IMG/VR virus record: IMGVR_UViG_3300006028_000002
Span: 1-64,000 of that record
Source: a virus
DNA: 64,000 bases
Strand: one strand, 5' to 3'
Positions 47,998 to 55,569 of this stretch are shown piece by piece (the stretch's first letter is position 1; the number at the start of each line of letters is the position of its first letter). The notes beneath the pieces are model-generated. The model ran no database searches and was not told the DNA's origin. It was given only the letters and a program-made list of their open reading frames with translations. The position numbers were made by a program, and so were the translations under genes.

Positions 47998-48230
47998 TGG
48001 ATGCTCGACGCAGGGGGTTGCCACGGAGTACTCGGCGCGGGAGGTGGGGCAGGGGGCGCAGCAGCCGGATGCGAATTGGGAATCTGGTGCACCAGAATAC
48101 TGCCGATCACCGCGGTAACAATCGCTGAAATGCCGGCGGGTGTGGTGAATCCTTTCGCGGCGACCACGGCCTGCGCGGCGGTAGCGGCCAAAGAAACGGC
48201 AGCCCAGATAAATTTGTTGTATTTGCTCAA
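47994..48230 (-). CDS. Two-helix holin candidate
   Basis: 78 residues. MSKYNKFIWAAVSLAATAAQ, AVVAAKGFTTPAGISAIVTA and VIGSILVHQIP form two membrane helices with a Pro-rich tail, the layout of small class II holins. Lies within a lysin cassette. Holins form the pores that release lysin. Confidence 0.65.
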   Translation of the reverse strand: MSKYNKFIWAAVSLAATAAQAVVAAKGFTTPAGISAIVTAVIGSILVHQIPNSHPAAAPPAPPPAPSTPWQPPASSIQ

Positions 48231-48242
48231 CGGGCCACACTC

Positions 48243-48878
48243 CTATTTATGGTAATTGATGTACAGCGCGACAATCGCGATAAGAATGGTGATGACAGCC
48301 CCCGCGAACGCCCAGCTGGCGTGCATGCCGCTACGGTTTCCGCTGGACAATGTTTGCGCTTTGGCGATCTCATCGACTTTGGTCATCACGATGTTGTACT
48401 GCGCCATCACCGCATCCCGGTCGATGAACCTATCCATCCGTTTGATCAGTTCCTGGATTCGCTCGGCGTTGCGGTCGATGGCGCCCATCGCCTCATCCCG
48501 GGAGATGTGAAACGACACCCGGTCGGTGAGAACCCGCACCTGCTCGGCGTAGCGCAGTCCCGTGCTGTTGATCTCATCACGGGTCATAAACGTCGCGGTC
48601 TGATCGGAGAGCTGCTGGCGGAACTCGTTGACCGACTCGAACCGCAGTTCCATGGCCCGCTCGGCTTTGTTGCTGGCCAGGGTGACCGCGGTGAGGGCAG
48701 CATCGATGGCCTTGCCTTGCGCGCTGATCGCGGCCTCCAGTGCGCGTTGCTGGGAGTCGAACCGCTGCGCCATCTGGGCCTGCAAGTCGATGTGCCGGTC
48801 TTTGTAATACTCCATCAGCGTGGTGGTGGTCCACCCGGTGCTGATTTGCGGGGGCAGATCCCTGGGTTCCAGCGGCAC
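48243..48878 (-). CDS. Coiled-coil protein with C-terminal membrane helix
   Basis: 211 residues. Long charged heptads (RFDSQQRALEAAISAQGKAI, YAEQVRVLTDRVSFHISRDE) and one C-terminal helix (FAGAVITILIAIVALYINYH). This tail-anchored plan is common near actinophage lysins. Function unknown; possibly a membrane-spanning lysis accessory. Confidence 0.6.
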   Translation of the reverse strand: MPLEPRDLPPQISTGWTTTTLMEYYKDRHIDLQAQMAQRFDSQQRALEAAISAQGKAIDAALTAVTLASNKAERAMELRFESVNEFRQQLSDQTATFMTRDEINSTGLRYAEQVRVLTDRVSFHISRDEAMGAIDRNAERIQELIKRMDRFIDRDAVMAQYNIVMTKVDEIAKAQTLSSGNRSGMHASWAFAGAVITILIAIVALYINYHK

Positions 48879-48882
48879 GTGA

Positions 48883-49047
48883 CTACTCCTGCCGTGTCAT
48901 CCGGGGGACCGTGCACGTGGCGCGGGGCGGCTGGGCCTCCTGCAAGGCGCGCAGAATCGCGAGTGCCCCGAGTGCGTATCCGGCATTCAGCTGGTAAATG
49001 GCGTCATCGACCAATCGTTGCTCCGAGAGATTCATACATCGGGTCAT
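48883..49047 (-). CDS. Small helical protein
   Basis: 54 residues, MTRCMNLSEQRLVDDAIYQL..., one helix (ALGALAILRALQEA). GAATAGGAG site. Function unknown. Confidence 0.5.
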   Translation of the reverse strand: MTRCMNLSEQRLVDDAIYQLNAGYALGALAILRALQEAQPPRATCTVPRMTRQE

Positions 49048-49052
49048 ATCTC

Positions 49053-49202
49053 CTATTCGGGAGGTGCAGTGGGTAGTGGCGTGGTGCGGTCGGCCTGTTG
49101 CTCGGCGGCCAGCGTGCGCAGCAGACGCAAACCGAAATCGGCGCACCCGTGGCTGATAAACCACACCGCATCCGCCGCTACCCGACGTTCGTAAGAATCC
49201 AT
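49053..49202 (-). CDS. Small hypothetical protein
   Basis: 49 residues, MDSYERRVAADAVWFISHGC..., helical, with a AAAGGAA site ten bases before the ATG. Function unknown. Confidence 0.5.
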   Translation of the reverse strand: MDSYERRVAADAVWFISHGCADFGLRLLRTLAAEQQADRTTPLPTAPPE

Positions 49203-49225
49203 GGCGCACCGATTCCTTTGGGTGG

Positions 49226-51739
49226 TTATTCGGTGAGGGTCAGCTCGCCCTGGGTGGCGTGGGTCAGCAGTGGACCGTGCGCATCGGCATCACTGCCGAC
49301 ATTCCGGGCGAGTGCGGCGGACGGGGCCCGCGCTGCGGCGGTGAGCTGGAACTCGTTTCGCTCGCGCAGCACCACGGACACCGAGTCGGGTACGTGCGCA
49401 CGCACAACCCCGACCTCGGCACTGAACTCCATGGTGCCGGCGATCAGCGACGCCACCTGAGCACCCGAGCCCGCCACGGTGGCGGTGAGAATCGCCGGAG
49501 CGTTGTCGTAGTGCAGCATCAGATCGCCGGCCGCGCCGGTAGCGCTAGACCCCAGCAGAGCCGCGTCGAGTGCTGCGGTTACCCCGGCTGCCGCGCCTGC
49601 CGCACTGGCTCCGGTCAGCGGGTAGGCGTCGTCGTGCGCCCCGGTCAGCGTGCTCGTGGTGCCGGTTGCGGTGGCCTCGATGAACACCGGGGCACCGTCG
49701 AACAGGGCCGACAGATCCCCCGCGCTGGCTACCCCGGATGCACTGACCTGGGGCGCGACGGTAGCCACCACGTCGGCAGTGACACCTGTAGCCGAGCCCG
49801 AACCAGCGGTGGCCAGCAGCGCGGACTCAATATCAGCGCTCAGATCAGCTGCGGTGCCGCTACCGGTGGCCTCAATCAGCGTGGGGGAGGCGTCGTAGGC
49901 GGTGGTGGCGTCATCGGATTCGCCTGTGCCGGTGGCCTCGGACAGCGGGGATTCAACTTCACTGAAGACGCTGAAAATCAGCCCAAACGGGTTGCCGGTG
50001 CCGGTGGCCTCGATGATCGGCTGATCGGTGTCGGTGGCGTAGCCCACGTCAGCCGCGTCGCCCTGGACCTCGGCATCGGCCAGGATGACGGTGGTGTCGA
50101 ACAGGGCACTGTGATCCTGTGCGATGCCCGAGCCGACCGCCGCGGTGGGAGCGGCCTCAATATCAGCGCTGTTATCGGCTGCGGTACCGGAACCGGTGGC
50201 TTCGCTGATCGGGCATTCGAGATCGCTGGACAGGTCGCTGGCCGAACCGGTGCCGGTGGCCTCGGTGAGTGCGGCAGTCTCGTCGTAGGCGGTGGTCAGA
50301 TCATTGGCGGTACTGGTTGCGGTGGCCGTGGTGAGGGAGGGGGCCGTGCCGGTGGCGTAGGTGACGTCGGTGGCGCTGCCCGAGCCATCGGCGTCGATGA
50401 GTGCCGAGGTGACGTCGGTGGTCAGATCGTTGGCCGTGCCGGTGCCGGTGGCCTCGATGAGCGAAAACGCCAGCTCAAACGTGAGATCGGACGCCGTGCC
50501 GGTGGCATCCGCATCGGTCAGCGTGGCGCTGGTGCCGGTGGTGCTGGTGGCGCTCAGATCATTGGCGGTGCCGGTGCCATCGGCCTCGGTGAGATAGACA
50601 TCGGCCTGGAATGCGACCACACCCGCGTTGCCGGTGCCATCGGCGTCGATGAGTGCCGAGTCGCTGGAACCGCTGACGCCTTGCCCGGCGCCCGAGCCGC
50701 TGGCTGAGCTGTAACTGGAGTCGCTGGACCCGGCTAGATCCGCAGCGGTGCCGGTGCCGGCGGCTGCCGAGGGGAAGACGCTGGCCGTGATGGTGTTATC
50801 GCCGGCCACCCCGGTACCGGCAGCATTGCCGAGCCCGGAATCGCTGGAGCCGGCCAAATCCTGCCCAGCACCGGTTGCGCTGGCGGTGGTGAGGGTGACC
50901 GCGTAGTCGTAGTTAGCGGTCAGGTCATTGGCTGCACCACTCGCGCTGGCTGAGCTGAAACTCGAGTCGCTGGAGCCGCTGACGCCTTGCGCGGTGCCAG
51001 TGGCGTCCGCATCGGTGGGGAAGACGCTGGCGGTGATGGTGAGATCGGACGCTGCGCCGGCAGCACTCGCGGTGCTGACACTCGAATCACTGGAGCCGGT
51101 CAAGTCATTCGCAGCACCACTACTGGCGGCGTTGGTAACGCCCGAATCCGAACTGCCGCCCGGGGCATTCGCGGTACCCGTACCATCGGCATCAGTCGGA
51201 AAAACGCTGGCCGTGATGGTCAGGTCATTGGCGGCTGAGGTGGCACTGGCGGAGCTGTAACTCGAATCGCTGGACCCGGCCAGGTCGCTGGCGGCACCGG
51301 TTGCGCTGGCCGAAGTAAACGACGCAGAGGTGTCATAAGTAGCGGTCAGATCGGATGCCGCGCCGATACCGTCCGCGTCGGTGAGGTTGCCAATAACATC
51401 AACAGATCCGGTCAGATCATTGGCGGTGCCCGCTGCGGTGGCCTCGCGCAGGTATCCTTCGACATAGCCGAAAGGACTGCCCGCCAGCGCGGTCTGGATC
51501 TCAAATCCACCGCCGGCATCTTGCGCGGCAGCCGTGGCATCGGCATCGATGAGGGCAGGGCTGGCGTCGCTGGTTGCGGTGAAATCATTGGCGGTACCCG
51601 TGGCGGTGGCCTCGGTGATGGCTGCCGAGACATCGGGACTAACACTGGGGAGAGTCCAGCAGGTTGGATAAAACCAGGGCCGCAGAGGATGACCTTGTTT
51701 GCGGGGGGCGCCACGGCCGGCGCGGTTTAGACTGCCCAC
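49226..51739 (-). CDS. Giant ~20-residue repeat protein, likely tail fibre or adhesin
   Basis: 837 residues. After a basic N-terminus (RAGRGAPRKQGHPLRPWFYP), about 34 units of roughly 20-23 residues follow, with cores such as LTEADGTGTANDL, LIDADGSGSATDV and LIEATGTGTANDL. The composition is almost only Ala, Thr, Ser, Gly, Asp and Leu with no Cys. Such a pattern suggests a beta-solenoid or elongated fibre; Asp in the turns could bind Ca. The last ~60 residues differ (ERNEFQLTAAARAPSAALAR). It is last of the tail genes before the lysis cassette. Exact role unknown. Confidence 0.8.
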   Translation of the reverse strand: MGSLNRAGRGAPRKQGHPLRPWFYPTCWTLPSVSPDVSAAITEATATGTANDFTATSDASPALIDADATAAAQDAGGGFEIQTALAGSPFGYVEGYLREATAAGTANDLTGSVDVIGNLTDADGIGAASDLTATYDTSASFTSASATGAASDLAGSSDSSYSSASATSAANDLTITASVFPTDADGTGTANAPGGSSDSGVTNAASSGAANDLTGSSDSSVSTASAAGAASDLTITASVFPTDADATGTAQGVSGSSDSSFSSASASGAANDLTANYDYAVTLTTASATGAGQDLAGSSDSGLGNAAGTGVAGDNTITASVFPSAAAGTGTAADLAGSSDSSYSSASGSGAGQGVSGSSDSALIDADGTGNAGVVAFQADVYLTEADGTGTANDLSATSTTGTSATLTDADATGTASDLTFELAFSLIEATGTGTANDLTTDVTSALIDADGSGSATDVTYATGTAPSLTTATATSTANDLTTAYDETAALTEATGTGSASDLSSDLECPISEATGSGTAADNSADIEAAPTAAVGSGIAQDHSALFDTTVILADAEVQGDAADVGYATDTDQPIIEATGTGNPFGLIFSVFSEVESPLSEATGTGESDDATTAYDASPTLIEATGSGTAADLSADIESALLATAGSGSATGVTADVVATVAPQVSASGVASAGDLSALFDGAPVFIEATATGTTSTLTGAHDDAYPLTGASAAGAAAGVTAALDAALLGSSATGAAGDLMLHYDNAPAILTATVAGSGAQVASLIAGTMEFSAEVGVVRAHVPDSVSVVLRERNEFQLTAAARAPSAALARNVGSDADAHGPLLTHATQGELTLTE

Positions 51740-51757
51740 GGCTGCACCCCGTCAGTC

Positions 51758-52531
51758 TCAGCAGATAGCGTCGTGTGGTGCCACCGCGTTTGTCAGAATC
51801 CCCGGCGATCCCTTGAACCGCCACGGCGCCGGGCCCGGATTACCTGTGTTGTTCAGCTGCCAATTGCCGTAGTACATGGTGGGCACATTCGCCACAGAGC
51901 TGTTCTGGAAACCGCAGTACCACCAGCTGGCAGTGGATGCGCCATAGTTCTGCCCCGTGACGCTGATCGTATCGGTGACCGTGGTGGTGTCGACATCGGT
52001 ACCCGCAAAAAAGTTGGCGGACGCGCTACCCACGGATCCACTGGCGGTAAAGGCGAGCTCAATTCGCGTCCATTGTCCGGTGAGTACGGTGATCGCACCC
52101 AACGATTGCGTACCGGCATTAAAGTTTTTCAGCACCCACAACACGGGTGCGCTGGAGGTGCGCAGATTGATCTGGAGCTGATCGTTGATGAGACTATTAC
52201 TGCCGATACCGAATACCGTTTGATCGGCGACCAGTCCGGTAAATGATGTCACATAGATGTAGAACCGCACATAGGTGGTCGTCTGAGTGCCCATCGAGGC
52301 ATCCCATTGGACGTAAGGATTGTCCGCCGTAGCACCCGAGGACTGCCCGTAGACAAAGGTACTGGTGGGCCGATTGAGCCCAGCTCGGTTTGCGTCAATA
52401 AATTGTTGCACCGTACTGGCTGCCGGGTTACCGGTCACATCGAAAGCGTTATCCCCGAACTGCCCGCTATTCGAGGTGGTCAGCGTCGTGGTATCCGGGC
52501 CACCGTTGAAATTATTATTAAGGACGGTCAT
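51758..52531 (-). CDS. LamG/concanavalin-like structural protein
   Basis: 257 residues. TTYVRFYIYVTSFTGLVADQ, VLWVLKNFNAG and GQWTRIELAFTASGSV are strands of a LamG/jelly-roll fold that binds carbohydrate or protein. The Thr/Ser/Asn-rich profile is typical of virion surface proteins. Lies between the repeat protein and tail genes, so likely a receptor-binding component. Confidence 0.65.
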   Translation of the reverse strand: MTVLNNNFNGGPDTTTLTTSNSGQFGDNAFDVTGNPAASTVQQFIDANRAGLNRPTSTFVYGQSSGATADNPYVQWDASMGTQTTTYVRFYIYVTSFTGLVADQTVFGIGSNSLINDQLQINLRTSSAPVLWVLKNFNAGTQSLGAITVLTGQWTRIELAFTASGSVGSASANFFAGTDVDTTTVTDTISVTGQNYGASTASWWYCGFQNSSVANVPTMYYGNWQLNNTGNPGPAPWRFKGSPGILTNAVAPHDAIC

Positions 52532-52977
52532 TGCTCAATGTAAAGATTGATGGCCGCGGTGGTGGTGATCGTCGAGGTGCCCCGCAACGCCCGCAACACC
52601 GAAATCGGTTGGTAAATCTCCCGCCCAAACGGGTACAAAATGCTGTACATGCCGGGTAGTGGCAGCAGATAGATAGGCAGCTGACCGGCCGCGAAACTCG
52701 TAGGCTCAACAGTATCCGCCACTTTGACAGTACCCAGGGTCGCCGCGAGCGATTGATCCGGCCCAATCTTCTGTGGGGTAATCGTCGTGCCGGTTCCGGT
52801 CACAGTATAGGTACCCCATTGGATCGTCAGCGCACCAGCCGACGTCGCACCGCTGGTGACTTCCATGCAATAGACGACAAACGGCAGCGAGGCCCCGGTG
52901 GGAATCTCGATCATTGTTTTCGCGGTGGCTGCGGTCAGCGACACTGAGCCCGTACTAATACAGTATTGCAGCGCCAT
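52528..52977 (-). CDS. Minor structural protein
   Basis: 149 residues, MALQYCISTGSVSLTAATAK, beta-rich with LPIYLLPLPGMYSILYPFGR. Four-base overlap with the next gene. Probably a tail-tip or decoration protein; no family assigned. Confidence 0.6.
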   Translation of the reverse strand: MALQYCISTGSVSLTAATAKTMIEIPTGASLPFVVYCMEVTSGATSAGALTIQWGTYTVTGTGTTITPQKIGPDQSLAATLGTVKVADTVEPTSFAAGQLPIYLLPLPGMYSILYPFGREIYQPISVLRALRGTSTITTTAAINLYIEQ

Positions 52978-53208
52978 CTATTCGCTCTTTTCACTACCGC
53001 AGACATGGACGGGGGGCGCCTCTGGGCTGGCTCGTACACACAGACCGATGACCATGCCATTCTCATCAACAGTCGGATAGAGCTGCATGCCGTGCCAGTC
53101 GCCCACCGCACCGCATCCCGTGCATTTGTAATTCGCTCCGGCGTGCTGGAGCAGCGGCAAATCATCAATTGGATGTGCCGGATTCTTGAACGGCGTGAAC
53201 TCACCCAT
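52978..53208 (-). CDS. Small zinc-ribbon protein in the tail operon
   Basis: 76 residues with YKCTGCGAVGDWHG and a later CVRASPEAPPVHVCG, a zinc ribbon. Located between structural genes. Function unknown. Confidence 0.6.
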   Translation of the reverse strand: MGEFTPFKNPAHPIDDLPLLQHAGANYKCTGCGAVGDWHGMQLYPTVDENGMVIGLCVRASPEAPPVHVCGSEKSE

Positions 53209-53210
53209 GA

Positions 53211-53750
53211 TCAGTCTCCTGGCATGATTCCGGCGACGGCGCTGAACACGCTGTTGACGGTGAACATTAAATTGCTGTCCGTCTCCATCTTCTGCACAGT
53301 CCCGGTCGCCCCACCGACACCATCACCGGGCTGCGGGATCGAGAAGGTAGTGGTACTGATGACCGTGATCACCCAGCTACCATTAGCGGCAGTGTTGACG
53401 GTGTGCCCGAGAATCTCCACCACGTCGCCGCTGGTGTAGCCGTGTGCCGCTGCGGTGGTGATGACAATCGGATTCGCGTTAGTCGATGAAGTGATGGCAA
53501 TAGGGTTAAACCAACTCAACGCCGAGCCAGGATCGGAAGCCACCGCATTGGTGAATGCCGCGAGTGTCGCGGTGGGTGAAGTCAGTACACGGATCGCGAG
53601 CAAGCGCCGTTTCGACCACACGGTCGCAGTCATAGCAGCCTGCGCCTCACTGCTGACCTGGACAGCGGCCTTGACCATAGCGAGTTGGATGCGCTGCTGG
53701 AATGAGGCATCGGCAATGAGTTGCGCGCCCTGGCCCAACGTGAGTGCCAT
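53211..53750 (-). CDS. Structural protein with FCCH-type beta domain
   Basis: 179 residues. The start (QLIADASFQQRIQLAMVKAA) is helical; the end contains ITTAAAHGYTSGDVVEILGH and WVITVISTTTFSIP, as in the FCCH/'ubiquitin-activating E1 FCCH' beta domain found in phage tail proteins. Likely a minor tail protein. Confidence 0.65.
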   Translation of the reverse strand: MALTLGQGAQLIADASFQQRIQLAMVKAAVQVSSEAQAAMTATVWSKRRLLAIRVLTSPTATLAAFTNAVASDPGSALSWFNPIAITSSTNANPIVITTAAAHGYTSGDVVEILGHTVNTAANGSWVITVISTTTFSIPQPGDGVGGATGTVQKMETDSNLMFTVNSVFSAVAGIMPGD

Positions 53751-53763
53751 TCAGTCTCCCCCT

Positions 53764-53952
53764 TTAGGCGACGATGATTCCGGCGTCCACGGTGCCGCCC
53801 AAGTCTTGAGCAAAACCCGTGCTATCAGCATCGGTTACCGTTGCGCTTGTATCTGCGGCGCCACGAGCCCGGGGCAGCGCTGGACCGGGAATAAGAACGG
53901 GGGACGGCGAGGGTGCCAGCCATCTCAAGCCCCCGGCACGGCGACGAGACAT
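53764..53952 (-). CDS. Mini repeat protein with one ~20-residue unit
   Basis: 62 residues. A basic, Pro-rich N-terminus (SRRRAGGLRWLAPSPSPVLI) then ATVTDADSTGFAQDLGGTVD, a single unit of the repeats seen in the 837- and 649-residue proteins, including the same basic N-terminal style. A truncated or founder version of the family. Confidence 0.6.
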   Translation of the reverse strand: MSRRRAGGLRWLAPSPSPVLIPGPALPRARGAADTSATVTDADSTGFAQDLGGTVDAGIIVA

Positions 53953-53986
53953 CGCGTCACCTCACCACGCAATGTGCCAACACGAG

Positions 53987-54472
53987 CTATTCAGTCCACA
54001 CGAGATAACTGGTGACCGCGACAATGGCCGGCGCTACGCACTGAACGCCCAGCCCCGCGCCTGCTGTGGCCGGAAAAGCGGGCTCCTGCCCTAGTGGTAA
54101 TTGCACGACAATCCCGGACGTGGGCGGCACATACCACGTCCGCAAAATAACGCCCACGGTGGGCGCAGTAGTGGCATAAACACCAGGTGATGCGGTGGTC
54201 GGCATATACGCGGTGCACAGACTGCCCGGCGCGGAGGAGTCCAGCGGGGTCGCCGCCTGAGTAATCGTGCCGCCGCCCACCGGGGCGACTGTGGTACGGA
54301 CCAGACGCACAATCACGGGCACCGCTGTAGCTGTGACGCCGTTAAACGTCACGGACAACTCATTAGCGACCATGCGCCGGGTGGTGCCCGTTGAGGCAAC
54401 ATCCAGCACGACGAGTGCGGCTCCTGCACCCAGGTTGATGGCCTCGGATGCCGCCACATAAAGATCAGCCAC
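53987..54472 (-). CDS. Minor structural protein
   Basis: 161 residues, MADLYVAASEAINLGAGAAL, beta-rich, Thr/Val/Pro-rich. No family assigned. Part of the tail operon. Confidence 0.6.
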   Translation of the reverse strand: MADLYVAASEAINLGAGAALVVLDVASTGTTRRMVANELSVTFNGVTATAVPVIVRLVRTTVAPVGGGTITQAATPLDSSAPGSLCTAYMPTTASPGVYATTAPTVGVILRTWYVPPTSGIVVQLPLGQEPAFPATAGAGLGVQCVAPAIVAVTSYLVWTE

Positions 54473-54490
54473 GGGACGGCTCCTTTTTGA

Positions 54491-55183
54491 TCACCAGAAT
54501 ACGGCGCGTTTTACGGCCTGACTGATAACGCGCGGGCGGATCGGCGTAACCGCTGACAAGGGTGTGAGCTCCAGAGCGATGCCCAACCAAGACAAGCTCG
54601 TATTGGTAGCACCTATCGTTTTGGTTCCCACCGCACCCGCGTTGAGGTAGTACCCGCCATAAAATGTGCCGAAGAATGTATCGTTTTGTAGCGTGGCCTG
54701 GGTGTAAGAGCCCGCAGTGGCCGTACTGTATGTCAAGACAGTGTTAGCGCCATTGGCATCGGTCATCAGCATGACGATCGCGCTATTAGCCACGGTGGTG
54801 GCGATGGTAAACGTCGCTGCGGCGACTGCGCTAGAACTGGCGCTAGCGGTAGCCCCGATACCCGCCACTCCAGTAAAACTATAAGCGGTGTATGACCATT
54901 TTGTACTGCCGGTAGACAACGCTTGTGACAGCGTGAATGTCTGGCCAGAGCCGATGGGGGCCGACCACATCTCAGCCGCGAGGATAGCGTTGGAGTCTAC
55001 TATGGATATCCGCGGAGTATAGGTGTAGCTCCCACCAGAGGGGGTAGCGAAATTCAGGGCGCCGGTCTCAATCCACGAAATGACGAGCAGCATATCGCTG
55101 GCATTGACGGTCACTGATTCTGTTTTAGGCGTGGTGGTGCTGATAGCGATAGGCCCGGTCTGCACACCGAAGGCGATAGCCAC
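54491..55183 (-). CDS. Structural protein, paralog of the 649-residue repeat protein's N-terminal module
   Basis: 230 residues, MAIAFGVQTGPIAISTTTPK. It parallels the first ~210 residues of the protein starting at 57508: VNASDMLLVI / VAANDVLVIL, SGQTFTLSQ / GTQTFTLTV, VANSAIVMLMTDA / AANSAIAIILKDA and YYLNAGAVGTKTIG / IYLNAGAIATKSIG. The GTG at 55183 is preferred to the one at 55192 by analogy. Probably a receptor-binding or fibre head domain. Confidence 0.7.
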   Translation of the reverse strand: MAIAFGVQTGPIAISTTTPKTESVTVNASDMLLVISWIETGALNFATPSGGSYTYTPRISIVDSNAILAAEMWSAPIGSGQTFTLSQALSTGSTKWSYTAYSFTGVAGIGATASASSSAVAAATFTIATTVANSAIVMLMTDANGANTVLTYSTATAGSYTQATLQNDTFFGTFYGGYYLNAGAVGTKTIGATNTSLSWLGIALELTPLSAVTPIRPRVISQAVKRAVFW

Positions 55184-55227
55184 AGACCACACCCCCGGCC
55201 GTCATTGCTCTTGCTAGACTGACCGGC

Positions 55228-55569
55228 ATGCCCGATACGGAATTGCACTATCAACTCTACGAGCTGCGGCATGAAGTACCCTATGGGGTGACGATCAGAC
55301 TCCCCGACACCGCCATAGCCATCACCCAGTCAGGCCCCGGTCGTGGCTGGCGCGTCGACCACTATCGGGATGACGGCGTGATGCTGGAAAGCTGGATCAT
55401 TCATCCCGACTGGATACACGGCTACGTCGTCAACTTTAACGAGCACAAAAACTCCTGGCTGTATGCCTCTGTTTGGCTGGAATGGCCGAATAGCGATGCG
55501 GCGGAACCAATGGCCATTGCGGTGTACACGTCGGGTGTGCCCTATCTGCCGCCAAGCACTAATCGGTGA
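55228..55569 (+). CDS. Opposite-strand gene inside the tail operon (moron)
   Basis: 113 residues, MPDTELHYQLYELRHEVPYG, with WRVDHYRDDGVMLESWIIHP, a Trp/Tyr-rich globular protein. It is the only rightward gene in ~18 kb of leftward structural genes, with a TGCTAGACT extended -10 ending 8 bases before the ATG, so it may be leaderless. Its end overlaps the repeat gene's stop. Such isolated genes in phages often encode exclusion or virulence functions. Function unknown. Confidence 0.6.
   Translation: MPDTELHYQLYELRHEVPYGVTIRLPDTAIAITQSGPGRGWRVDHYRDDGVMLESWIIHPDWIHGYVVNFNEHKNSWLYASVWLEWPNSDAAEPMAIAVYTSGVPYLPPSTNR

Noticed and set aside
49259-50707. 482-codon plus-strand frame opposite the repeat protein
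   Set aside because: Its Gly/Arg repeats mirror the complementary repeat coding. No start site or neighbour supports it.
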